NCBI GenBank assembly: GCA_013152415.1
Contig: JAADGI010000005.1
Location: 1-64,000 of the forward strand
Reading direction: 5' to 3'
DNA from: Gammaproteobacteria bacterium
Lineage (GTDB): Bacteria > Pseudomonadota > Gammaproteobacteria > HyVt-429
DNA: 64,000 nt
In this document: positions 17,344 to 26,282 of the stretch, one piece after another
Layout: every line of letters begins with the position of its first letter
How positions within the stretch are numbered: the first letter of the stretch is position 1
Notes under the pieces: generated by a model
What the model was told of the DNA's origin: nothing
Databases searched by the model: none
The model's input: the letters and a program-made list of their open reading frames with translations, nothing else
Position numbers and translations under genes: made by a program

Positions 17344-18003
17344 ATGTACCCCGATCTATTATTGTTCGCCAAGCGGCCTATCGCAGGACAAGTCAAGACT
17401 CGCCTGCAGCCTGAGTGTAGCCCCCAACAAGCGGCACACATCGCCAGCTACCTTATGCGTGCCACTTGCGAATTGGCAGTGGAGTACTGGCCTGGGGACG
17501 TCTATCTTTACACTTGGCCAAACAGCAACCACCCTTTGTTTCGTGAGCTTGCCAATCAATTTCCCGTAACACTCGCCGTACAATCCGATGGTGATCTTGG
17601 GGCCAAAATGAATGCCGCCCTTGAGGAAGGTATTGGCCGTAGTGGTGGCGCGGTAATCATGGGCTGTGATGTTCCTCATTGCCCAGGGGAAACCCTTGTT
17701 CGGGCAAGTAAATATCTTTGTGCCGGACAGGAGATACTGGGACCCAGTAACGATGGCGGGTACTATCTTATTGGGCTAAGAAAAAACAGTAGATTTCTTT
17801 TCGCAGACATGGACTGGGGGAGCAGTGAAATAGCAACCAAAACCCTTTACCGCGCCAAACAAGAAGACCGACACTTAAATCTATTACCCCGATTACGCGA
17901 TATCGACACCTGGGAAGATTTGGTCCTCGTCGCCGAACACTACACACCTCTAAAACAATTTATGAGCCATGATATCGGCACCCCCATCTACCCGAGGGAT
18001 TGA
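17344..18003 (+). CDS. TIGR04282-type (DUF2064) sugar-nucleotide transferase-like protein
   Basis: Protein of 219 residues with a GT-A-like fold: LLLFAKRPIAGQVKTRL at the N-terminus resembles the pyrophosphorylase-type loop, and IMGCDVPHCP near 105 plus GPSNDGGYYLIGL near 136-148 are DUF2064 hallmarks. It is probably the partner of the TIGR04283 gene just upstream. Proposed for the family: a step in glycoside or arsenosugar assembly; nothing here fixes the substrate. Confidence 0.82.
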   Translation: MYPDLLLFAKRPIAGQVKTRLQPECSPQQAAHIASYLMRATCELAVEYWPGDVYLYTWPNSNHPLFRELANQFPVTLAVQSDGDLGAKMNAALEEGIGRSGGAVIMGCDVPHCPGETLVRASKYLCAGQEILGPSNDGGYYLIGLRKNSRFLFADMDWGSSEIATKTLYRAKQEDRHLNLLPRLRDIDTWEDLVLVAEHYTPLKQFMSHDIGTPIYPRD

Positions 18004-18049
18004 TGGGGACTTGAATCCAAACTCAATCCCGGTTACATAGTTGGACCCC

Positions 18050-19009
18050 ATGAAAGCCACCAAAAATGTCGGCACACCCGAATCCCCAGACCCCGATCTG
18101 TCAGTCTTTAAGTGGTCTTTTGTCTCGCCACGTTACCTGCCCAGCTGGATGCTCCTGGGGTCGATGCGACTCATCACCCTATGCCCACTCCCCGTCCTGT
18201 GGGCTCTGGGGTGGCTTATAGGCGAGACCCTATACCGCTTCGGCCATGATCGACGCCATATCGCCAACCGCAATATCGAACGATGCCTTCCGGAATTGAG
18301 CACAGATGGGCGCCAAGGCCTGGTCCGTGAGCATTTTCATGCCGTGGGGCTGGGCCTGTTGGCCATGCCGCTTCCCTGGTGGGCGTCACGCCGTCGTCTA
18401 ACACGCCTGGTACGCTACCAAGGTCGGCACCACTACGATCAGGCCCTGGCAGCGGGGAAAAATATCATCTTGCTCGCCCCCCATTTTATGGGCCTGGAGT
18501 CTGGCCTGATCATGTCCACAGAACGACCCATGATGTACATGTACCAACGGCCAAAGAATATTCTAATTGATACCGTGATCCAACGGGGCCGAACACGCTT
18601 TGGCGCCGAACTGATTGAACGCAGCGGCAGCCTCAAAGGTATGTTCCGTAAACTCAAAGGTGGGGTACCCCTATGCTACCTCCCAGACCAAAATCCCGGT
18701 GCCAAACGTGGTATTTTTGTAAACTTTATGGGCGTGACAGCCGCCACCCACCAGGCCCTGGGTCGCTTTGCCAAGCTTGCCGATGCCGTGGTCATCCCCT
18801 GCATTTGTACCCAACGCCCCTTCGGCCGTGGTTATCTAATAACCTATAAACCTCCCCTGGAAAATTTCCCGAGTGGTGACCCCGAAAAAGACACAACCCA
18901 CATGAATCAGGCCATCGAAAAGGCTGTGCGTGATGACCCAGCGCAATATTTCTGGATACACAGGCGATTCAAGATTCAACCTGAGGGTGAACCCGATTTC
19001 TACAGTTAA
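18050..19009 (+). CDS. lipid A biosynthesis acyltransferase (LpxL/HtrB-like)
   Basis: Inner-membrane acyltransferase of 319 residues from the ATG at 18050; a TTG nine bases earlier is an alternative. One hydrophobic segment near 40-62 anchors it. The catalytic HX4E is seen as HFMGLE near 147-152, followed by family motifs (LCYLPDQNPGAKRGIFVNFMG). It transfers a secondary acyl chain to Kdo2-lipid IVA. Whether it is the lauroyl (LpxL), myristoyl (LpxM) or palmitoleoyl type cannot be told by eye. Confidence 0.88.
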   Translation: MKATKNVGTPESPDPDLSVFKWSFVSPRYLPSWMLLGSMRLITLCPLPVLWALGWLIGETLYRFGHDRRHIANRNIERCLPELSTDGRQGLVREHFHAVGLGLLAMPLPWWASRRRLTRLVRYQGRHHYDQALAAGKNIILLAPHFMGLESGLIMSTERPMMYMYQRPKNILIDTVIQRGRTRFGAELIERSGSLKGMFRKLKGGVPLCYLPDQNPGAKRGIFVNFMGVTAATHQALGRFAKLADAVVIPCICTQRPFGRGYLITYKPPLENFPSGDPEKDTTHMNQAIEKAVRDDPAQYFWIHRRFKIQPEGEPDFYS

Positions 19010-19119
19010 TCTGTTATCCTAAAGTTGAGGAACCTCTGATTAATTCGTCATCGCAGCAAAACGGAGAGCTGGAATCTAGAACAATAAATTGATGCATTAC
19101 TGGATTACTAAGCGCTTCC

Positions 19120-21597
19120 CTAGATCAATAACGGCCTTGCTTCCCTTTCCATATCAAAATTTGAAATCCAACTACCGGCCAACTTGGCGTTCATAGGCCG
19201 ACCGATACAATAGCCTTGCACCTGATCACAACCGAAGTCACTGAGCATATCCAGGGTAATTTTATCCTCAACACCTTCGGCAAGGACCTTAAGCCCCAGG
19301 TTATGGGCCAGATTGATTATGGATTTCACAATAATGGCATCCTGATCGTTGTAGACCATATTGCGCACAAACGAAGCGTCAATCTTGATCATCTGTATAG
19401 GCAAACGCTTGAGGTAAGCCAGGGATGAGTAACCCGTACCAAAGTCATCGATTGACAGCTGAATCCCCATTTCATGCACCCGCTTGAGCACCTCCAAGGC
19501 CCGTTCTGGATCGGCCATAATGGCGCTTTCAGTAATCTCTAATTCCAGGGCCGAGGGGTCAGCATTATGCTTTCGTAGCAACCTTTCCAAATGTGTCGGC
19601 AGCTCCCGATCCAGTAAATTGCGAGTAGAAATATTGACAGCGATCTGCACGGGCAAATCCCTTGTATGCCAATTCCGCCATTGCCCCATGGAGGTATGAA
19701 TCACCCAATGAGTCAACGGTGTAATAAGCTCACCAATCTCTGCCAAGGGGATAAACTGGTCAGGTCGAATCAATCCATGTTCTGGATGCTTCCATCGAAC
19801 CAGGGCCTCCATTCCCACTACTCGGCCACTGAGCAGATCCTGCTTGGGTTGGTAGTGGAGCACCAATTGATTGCCTCGTATGGCGGCACCTAACTCTGTC
19901 ATCAGGGCCAGGCGCCGGGGAGTATGGTTGTCATGCTCTGGCGAATAAATAGAACAACCCTTCACATTACGCTTCGCCTCATACATGGCCACGTCAGCAA
20001 AACGCATCAAGGTACTGACATCTTCACCATGGTCTGGATACACCGCTATGCCAATGCTGGCACTGACCTCTACATGCATACCATCCAGCAAAAAGGGTTG
20101 CTCCACTGCTTCAAGAAAAATTTGGGCAACAGAGATTGCCTTATCTGCTATTGAGCCACCGCCAAGTTCACGCACTATAATGGCAAACTCATCACCCCCT
20201 AAACGTGCGACGAATACAGTCCGGTCACCTGCCACATACTCCAGGCGATCCGCCATTTGTTTTAACAACACATCACCACTTTGATGGCCCAGAGTATCGT
20301 TGATCTCCTTAAACCTGTTTAGATCCATCAACAACAATCCCAAGGCCTCACCGGCACACTTGCTGACCCTAATGGACTCATTGAGTTTGGTGTAGAGATA
20401 CTGGCGGTTGGGAAGTCCGGTCAAAGAATCATGGGTCGCCTGAAACTCAAATGCGGCCAATTGTGTCTTGTACTCTGTTATGTCTCTTGTTATGGACAAT
20501 ACGCAGTCGTCTGCGTCTACTTTGATATGCTCTGCGGACACCATGCAATGCTTGATCTCACCTGACTTGGCCCGAAACCGAACCCCCATATCCCTCACCC
20601 GGCCCGTCTCTTTCAGGGCATAAACCAATGCCTTGCGTTCCTTTGGATCTTTCCACAAATCGATATCGAATACGGTTTTCCCTACAACGTGAGCCCTGTT
20701 ATAACCTGTAATCCTTTCAAATCCTTCATTGACCTCCACAAACAGGCCATCCTTTATACGTGTGATCAGCACCGCATCTGAACTGGAATGGAATGCCTTG
20801 AAGAATTTTTCCTCTGAAGAACGTAACTCATTTTGAACCTCAACATGTTGAGTAACATCACGGCCCATAGACTGACATTCGATAAAAATTCCATTGGCAT
20901 CAAAAATTGCCCTGTCGGTCCAGCGCTGACAACGAACACCGCCATCGGCAGCAATCTCAATATGCTCACTGATCGCTACCGGATGATCTGCAGTCAGTGC
21001 CAAAAATTTTTCTTTTAGCCCATCACGAAAACCGGGTGTGGTGGGCAAAAAAACATTAGTACCTATAAGTTCTTCCCGGCTTACCCCTAAAGACTGGCTG
21101 TAACTGTGATTAACAAAGGTTCGGGCACCATTGGCCGCCCAACACACAATCAACGTCTCATGGTCATCTGCCATGGAGTGGTATCGCGCCTCACTCCGGC
21201 GCAGTTCATCTAAACGCAATTTGGCAAATTTACTAATGTACCCCACAAAATACAGTACGCCGATCACCAGACCGGCTGTTGCGGAGATCAAGACAATTGT
21301 CCATACCGGTATATCATAATCCCATATCGGCATCGCACTATCGGCACTCATTTGTGCCGACTTTACATTATGGGGTGCAGTACCCGTAGGCGGATTGGCT
21401 TTGGTCACAGCCGGGTGTGTATCTAAAAGGGGTGCCGCCTGAGCGTACTGAAAAACCATCACCACCAAAAGGGGCATGACAAAAAGAAATTTGGGCAATC
21501 GGACCTGGCGCTCCCTGGTGTCAGGCTGCACACCCCCTAGCCATTTTTGTTCAATCAAGTTCTTCCCCATATTGCCAATTTTCGCTGTGACTGACAT
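19120..21597 (-). CDS. membrane-bound PAS-GGDEF-EAL protein
   Basis: Protein of 825 residues. A first hydrophobic segment (about 36-54) ending in Ala-Gln-Ala-Ala may be a signal peptide or anchor; a second span (about 98-121) precedes the cytoplasmic part. Two PAS domains (about 135-250 and 262-375) are followed by GGDEF (467-471) and an intact EAL (597-599) with DDFGTG, so both synthesis and breakdown of cyclic-di-GMP are possible. AAGGA stands six bases before the ATG. Only a short periplasmic loop (about 55-97) is present, so sensing is probably by the PAS domains. It stands alone, separated from trkH by a 410-base gap. Confidence 0.92.
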   Translation of the reverse strand: MSVTAKIGNMGKNLIEQKWLGGVQPDTRERQVRLPKFLFVMPLLVVMVFQYAQAAPLLDTHPAVTKANPPTGTAPHNVKSAQMSADSAMPIWDYDIPVWTIVLISATAGLVIGVLYFVGYISKFAKLRLDELRRSEARYHSMADDHETLIVCWAANGARTFVNHSYSQSLGVSREELIGTNVFLPTTPGFRDGLKEKFLALTADHPVAISEHIEIAADGGVRCQRWTDRAIFDANGIFIECQSMGRDVTQHVEVQNELRSSEEKFFKAFHSSSDAVLITRIKDGLFVEVNEGFERITGYNRAHVVGKTVFDIDLWKDPKERKALVYALKETGRVRDMGVRFRAKSGEIKHCMVSAEHIKVDADDCVLSITRDITEYKTQLAAFEFQATHDSLTGLPNRQYLYTKLNESIRVSKCAGEALGLLLMDLNRFKEINDTLGHQSGDVLLKQMADRLEYVAGDRTVFVARLGGDEFAIIVRELGGGSIADKAISVAQIFLEAVEQPFLLDGMHVEVSASIGIAVYPDHGEDVSTLMRFADVAMYEAKRNVKGCSIYSPEHDNHTPRRLALMTELGAAIRGNQLVLHYQPKQDLLSGRVVGMEALVRWKHPEHGLIRPDQFIPLAEIGELITPLTHWVIHTSMGQWRNWHTRDLPVQIAVNISTRNLLDRELPTHLERLLRKHNADPSALELEITESAIMADPERALEVLKRVHEMGIQLSIDDFGTGYSSLAYLKRLPIQMIKIDASFVRNMVYNDQDAIIVKSIINLAHNLGLKVLAEGVEDKITLDMLSDFGCDQVQGYCIGRPMNAKLAGSWISNFDMEREARPLLI

Positions 21598-22007
21598 GCG
21601 TCCTTGCGAACGATCCTCGCTGTTTTTATTCTGTGGGTGCCGGAACTAAATGACGGGGGCCAACCTAACGGGTGATCACACTCTAGGGTGTTTGGACCAT
21701 ACCCACTCCGCACTGACTTTAAGCATAGCAGCAAATTTCCAACTGCCAACCTGGTATCCTGGGGTATCAAAAACAGAGTGTCACAAACAATATCTGGGCG
21801 TACAAAATCACCCTCGACCACAAATTCCCATTACTTTTGTTAGCTAGGAGAAGTAACTATCACCGTCAACGGGTTGATAAATATGGAAAAAATTAATTCG
21901 CCGACATCCATAGATCGAATACATTCGTATCTGGCACAAAACATCAGCTATAAATTCATTCACGTCCCAAAAAAACTCACTGCGACAGACGCAGCAGGAA
22001 CACTGCC
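21598..22007. other. gap between trkH and the GGDEF-EAL gene
   Basis: About 410 bases. It holds the likely terminator of trkH at its right end and must contain the promoter of the membrane GGDEF-EAL gene, though I see no convincing -10/-35 pair. A 42-codon plus-strand frame (21883-22011) is discussed among the rejected items. Otherwise nothing recognised. Confidence 0.4.
21969..21994 (-). terminator. likely terminator of the def-to-trkH operon
   Basis: CTGCG (21980-21984) pairs with CGCAG (21990-21994) around a five-base loop. On the minus strand four bases later there is a run of seven T (A at 21969-21975). It is about 14 bases past the trkH stop. The stem is short, so efficiency is uncertain. 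Confidence 0.45.
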
Positions 22008-23459
22008 TTAGCCCCGCCAAAATGTAGGCGTGAGCAATACCAGCAGGGTAAACAACTCCAGACGCCCCATGAGCATGGCAAAGGATAAAATCCACTTACC
22101 GGCATCACTGACGGAACTGTAGTTGTTGGCTACATCCCCCAGACCGGGGCCCAGATTGTTTAAGTTGGCGGCCACTGCAGAGAATGCGGTTTCCAGATTG
22201 GCACCCGTGGCACTTAGCGCCAACAACAGCACCACAAAACACAACACATAGAGCGCAAAGAACCCCCACACCGCATCAATGACATGATTGGATACCGGCT
22301 TACCGCCCAATTTAACCGGGAACAGGGCCATGGGATGAACCAAGCGCATCATCTCCCGTTTCCCCTGCTTATATAGCAACATGGCGCGGACAACCTTAAT
22401 CCCCCCTGAGGTGGAGCCCGCACAACCCCCGATACAACTCGCCATCAACAGCATAATCGGCAAAAAAGAGGGCCACCAGTCAAATCCGGTAGTGGAAAAC
22501 CCCGTGCTCGTAACCACAGAAATGACCTGAAATGCCCCATGGCGCAAGGTCTCGGCAGGCCCACCAAAACTTTCTGTCACTGTCAGATAGGCGATACTCA
22601 ACCCACTTGTTACCAACAGTAGAGTGAAATAGCCTCTGACTTCAGGATCTCGAAAATAGTGGAGGGGGTTGCGTGTGCGCCAGGACAAAAAATGCAGGGC
22701 AAAGTTAATCCCCGCCAACAACATAAAAACCATGGCGATAGTATCGATCACGGCACTGTCAAAGTAGCCTATGCTTTTGTCGTGGGTAGAAAACCCGCCG
22801 GTGGCAACGGTAGAAAAACTATGCCCGATAGCATCGAATGCATCCATGCCACCGAGCCAGTAACTCAGTGCGCACAACACGGTAAGGCCCAAATAGATAT
22901 ACCACAGTGCCTTGGCGGTCTCCGAAATCCGTGGGGTAATCTTATTGTCTTTCATGGGTCCTGGGGTTTCGGCCCGATAGAGCTGCATGCCACCAATCCC
23001 TAACATCGGCATAATGGCCACCGCCAAAACGATAATGCCCATACCACCGAACCATTGCAGTTGTTGCCGGTAGTAGCGAATGGATTCCGGGAGATCATCA
23101 ATACCTGTTAATACCGTACCCCCGGTAGTGGTCAGGCCTGACATCGACTCAAAAAAGGCATCCACCGGCATCATGCTAGGATGATCGGACAGCACAAAGG
23201 GAATGGCACCAAACAGGGCAAGCACCGTCCAAAACAGCACCACCACCACAAAACCATCCCGAACCCTAAGCTCCTTGCGCAACCGGCACACGGGCAACCA
23301 AAGCACCAAGCCGGTTACCAATGTGGCAAGAAAAGCGTGCAGAAAGGCCTGGTGTGCGCCGTCGCTATAGAGCAGTGAGACTAGAATGGGGGGCAGCAGA
23401 GACGTGCTGAAGAAGACCAGAAGAAGCCCAACAATCTGCTGAATGGCGAGAAATTGCAT
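22008..23459 (-). CDS. trkH: Trk potassium uptake protein, membrane subunit
   Basis: Potassium-translocating subunit of 483 residues with many hydrophobic segments through the length. The selectivity-filter regions of the four repeats are visible, for example SMSGLTTTGGT near 110 and STVATGGFST near 220. It works with the cytosolic regulator TrkA, which is coded immediately upstream in the same operon. TrkH and the closely related TrkG cannot be told apart by eye; trkH is used because it fits the usual trkA partner. Confidence 0.94.
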   Translation of the reverse strand: MQFLAIQQIVGLLLVFFSTSLLPPILVSLLYSDGAHQAFLHAFLATLVTGLVLWLPVCRLRKELRVRDGFVVVVLFWTVLALFGAIPFVLSDHPSMMPVDAFFESMSGLTTTGGTVLTGIDDLPESIRYYRQQLQWFGGMGIIVLAVAIMPMLGIGGMQLYRAETPGPMKDNKITPRISETAKALWYIYLGLTVLCALSYWLGGMDAFDAIGHSFSTVATGGFSTHDKSIGYFDSAVIDTIAMVFMLLAGINFALHFLSWRTRNPLHYFRDPEVRGYFTLLLVTSGLSIAYLTVTESFGGPAETLRHGAFQVISVVTSTGFSTTGFDWWPSFLPIMLLMASCIGGCAGSTSGGIKVVRAMLLYKQGKREMMRLVHPMALFPVKLGGKPVSNHVIDAVWGFFALYVLCFVVLLLALSATGANLETAFSAVAANLNNLGPGLGDVANNYSSVSDAGKWILSFAMLMGRLELFTLLVLLTPTFWRG

Positions 23460-23483
23460 GATTCAAACAAATTCACTCATGGG

Positions 23484-24860
23484 CTAAACAAAAGTCACGC
23501 CCACCTGGAAAAGCTTCTCCACCTCGGAAATGTGCCGCTTGTCGACCACAAACAGGATGACATGATCTTCAGGCTCAATCACCACATCGTGGTGGGCAAT
23601 GAGCACATCGTTACCGCGCACCAAGGCACCAATATTGGTCCCCGGCGGCAGCTTAATCTCAGAAATACTTCGCCCTACCACCTGAGATGAAGATCGGTCA
23701 CCATGGGCGATGGCCTCAATGGCCTCGGCGGCACCACGCCGCAGGGAGTGAACAGCGACCACATCACCACGTCGAATATGGGCCAACAGACTGCCGATAG
23801 TGGCCTGTTTGGGGGAAAAGGCCACATCCAGGACATCGCTCTGAATCAAATCTACATAGTCGACACGGTTCACCAGCGCCATCACCCGCCGCGCACCCAT
23901 GCGCTTGGCCAGCATAGCGGACAGAATATTGGCCTCATCATCGTTGGTTAGCGCACAAAATACATCAATATCATCAATATTTTCGTTTTGGAGTAACTCC
24001 GAATCTGCAGCGTCACCATGCAACACAATGGTTTTGTGAAGCTCCTCTGACACACGCACTGCACGCTCTGCGTTGTGATCTATCAGCTTGACGGAATATT
24101 TTTTTTGTTCCAACTCGGTTGCGAGCCGCAAACCGATATTGCCCGCACCCGCCAGCATGATGCGCTTGACGGGCTTGTCCAGTTTACGCAACTCGCTCAT
24201 CACCGCACGAATGTGTTTGCTCGCCGCCACAAAAAATACCTCATCATCAGCCTCAATGACGGTATGTCCCTCGGGTGGAATGGCACGATCGCGCCGGTAG
24301 ATAGCAGCTACCCGAGTATCGATACGCGGCATATGTTCACGCAATTCACGTAACTCATGGCCTACCAACGGTCCACCGTAATAGGCACGAATACCCACCA
24401 TCTGGATTCGACCATTGGCAAAATCCAGCACCTGCAGGGAGCCGGGATGCTCAATAAGCCGCAAAATCTGATCGGTGATAATTTGTTCGGGACTAATAAT
24501 GACATCAATGGGGATCGCCTCCTGCATAAAAATCTCAGGGTGATCCAAATAATCAGAGGAACGGATACGAGCGATCTTGGTGGGAGTATGAAACAGGGTA
24601 TAGGCAATCTGACAGGCCACCATATTGACTTCGTCATCAAGGGTCACTGCCAGAATCATGTCGGCATCTTCACCCCCTGCCTGTGCAAGCACCGAGGGAT
24701 GTGAGGCGGACCCCACCACCGTACGAATGTCCAGGCGATCCTGTAGCCGCCTCAACACCACTGGATCGGTATCCACCATGGTGATGTCATTGGCCTCACC
24801 GGCAAGCGTCTCCGCAATAGAGCCTCCAACCTGCCCGGAACCGAGAATGATAATCTTCAT
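23484..24860 (-). CDS. trkA: Trk potassium transporter regulatory subunit
   Basis: Peripheral cytoplasmic NAD-binding subunit of 458 residues, two tandem RCK units. The first Rossmann motif GSGQVGGS is at 7-14 and the second GAGNIG near 239-244; each is followed by an RCK-C domain. The length is the normal bacterial double-RCK form. It gates TrkH in response to nucleotide. The gap to trkH is 24 bases, and it follows ntrX after 45 bases in the conserved rsmB-ntrYX-trkAH order. Confidence 0.96.
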   Translation of the reverse strand: MKIIILGSGQVGGSIAETLAGEANDITMVDTDPVVLRRLQDRLDIRTVVGSASHPSVLAQAGGEDADMILAVTLDDEVNMVACQIAYTLFHTPTKIARIRSSDYLDHPEIFMQEAIPIDVIISPEQIITDQILRLIEHPGSLQVLDFANGRIQMVGIRAYYGGPLVGHELRELREHMPRIDTRVAAIYRRDRAIPPEGHTVIEADDEVFFVAASKHIRAVMSELRKLDKPVKRIMLAGAGNIGLRLATELEQKKYSVKLIDHNAERAVRVSEELHKTIVLHGDAADSELLQNENIDDIDVFCALTNDDEANILSAMLAKRMGARRVMALVNRVDYVDLIQSDVLDVAFSPKQATIGSLLAHIRRGDVVAVHSLRRGAAEAIEAIAHGDRSSSQVVGRSISEIKLPPGTNIGALVRGNDVLIAHHDVVIEPEDHVILFVVDKRHISEVEKLFQVGVTFV

Positions 24861-24905
24861 TTATTTTTCTTCTTACTCATGGGACAAGTAACCACCAAGA
24901 CCAGT

Positions 24906-26282
24906 TTACTCCACCTTGCCCAATTTGGGACTAATTCCCAAGCTTTTTATTTTTCTATATAAATGTGTGCGCTCCATACCCGACACCTGAGCCAGTTCAC
25001 TTACATTACCACTGCTACGTAGCAGGTGGTATTCCAGATAGGCCTTCTCAAATTGATCACGGGCATCACGCAATGGCAGCTCAAAGGTATCTTCGTCAAA
25101 GACCCCGGTGGAGGTCTGCTTGCGGCTTCCCAGAGCCAATTCCACTTCACTACGCGCCACTTCCTCACCACGATTGAGAATCAAGAGCCGCTGTACCAGA
25201 TTTTTTAATTCGCGAACATTACCCGGCCAAACATGATTACGAAGCATGTTCAAGGCGGCTACCGAAAATTTGCGATAGGGCAAATGTTCCTTCTCAACCA
25301 TCCAGTTGAGGTAAAAATTGACGATATCGGGAATATCCTCGCGATGATCTCGCAAAGGGGGAACGTGCAATGGCACAACATTTAATCGATAGTATAGATC
25401 CTCTCGAAATCGACCTGATGCCACTGCTGCCTCTAAATCTTGATTTGTGGCGGCAATGATACGCACATCAATATCAACAGTCTTGGTTCCCCCGATCCTC
25501 AAAAACTTGCCTTCCTCCAATGCACCCAATAGTTTGGCCTGGATATCTAAATCCATATCACCGATCTCATCAAGAAATAAGGTGCCGCCAGCGGCCTGTT
25601 CAAATCGACCTGGGTTTACCTTGCCTGCTTCTTCGCTACCAAATAATTGAGTGGCAATGTTCGATGGTGGTATGGCCGCCAAACTGATGTCGACAAATTG
25701 TGCGTGTTTGCGTGGACTTTCATTGTGCAGACATCGAGCCACGACACCTTTACCACTACCCGGTTCCCCGGTAATGAGCACCCAGCTATCCGTATTCGCA
25801 GTACGCTTGGTTTGTTCTCGCAACTGTTCCAGAGACGCACTCTTACCGACCAAGGTTGCCACTGGCTCCAGGCGCTGGCGTAATCTTAAATTTTCCTTGC
25901 GTAGATTGTCGGATTGTATGGCGCGTTCAACCGTCACCAGCAGCTTTGCCATGGATAAAGGTTTTTCAATAAAATCATAGGCCCCATAGCGTATGGCCTC
26001 GACCGCAGTCTCAACACTGCCATGACCCGACATCATCACCACCGGCACATCTTGTCCCTCAGGACCAGACCAACTCTTGAGCAAAGAGATACCATCGGTC
26101 TCCGGCATCCAAATATCCAATAACACCAAGTCGGGCCTTTGCTGTGAACGCACACGATTGGCCGTGGTAGCATTCTCTGCGACCTCAACCTTATAGTTTT
26201 CGTCCTCAAGAATATCCTTGACCGTACGGCGGATATCCGGCTCATCATCGACTACCAGGATCATGGGGGGCGTTTGGGTCAA
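24906..26282 (-). CDS. ntrX: response regulator NtrX (AAA+ type, no GAFTGA loop)
   Basis: Protein of 458 residues: receiver domain with phospho-acceptor D56, AAA+ domain with Walker A GEPGSGKG (172-179) and GGTLFLDE (232-239), and a C-terminal Fis-type helix-turn-helix. Where sigma-54 activators carry GAFTGA, this protein reads SEEAGKVNPG (216-225), so direct sigma-54 activation is unlikely, as for other NtrX proteins. The TTG at 26280-26282 is the start, with GGAG eight bases upstream and a four-base overlap with ntrY; ATG at 26264 has no ribosome site. It is the partner of NtrY, in nitrogen, redox or envelope control depending on the organism. Confidence 0.92.
   Translation of the reverse strand: MTQTPPMILVVDDEPDIRRTVKDILEDENYKVEVAENATTANRVRSQQRPDLVLLDIWMPETDGISLLKSWSGPEGQDVPVVMMSGHGSVETAVEAIRYGAYDFIEKPLSMAKLLVTVERAIQSDNLRKENLRLRQRLEPVATLVGKSASLEQLREQTKRTANTDSWVLITGEPGSGKGVVARCLHNESPRKHAQFVDISLAAIPPSNIATQLFGSEEAGKVNPGRFEQAAGGTLFLDEIGDMDLDIQAKLLGALEEGKFLRIGGTKTVDIDVRIIAATNQDLEAAVASGRFREDLYYRLNVVPLHVPPLRDHREDIPDIVNFYLNWMVEKEHLPYRKFSVAALNMLRNHVWPGNVRELKNLVQRLLILNRGEEVARSEVELALGSRKQTSTGVFDEDTFELPLRDARDQFEKAYLEYHLLRSSGNVSELAQVSGMERTHLYRKIKSLGISPKLGKVE

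Noticed and set aside
21883..22011. 42-codon plus-strand ORF (starts MEKINSPTSI) overlapping the trkH end, with a faint look of a YbaK-type N-terminus
   Set aside because: No ribosome site, and the frame runs through the likely trkH terminator at 21969-21994; the resemblance is too weak to call a gene or remnant.
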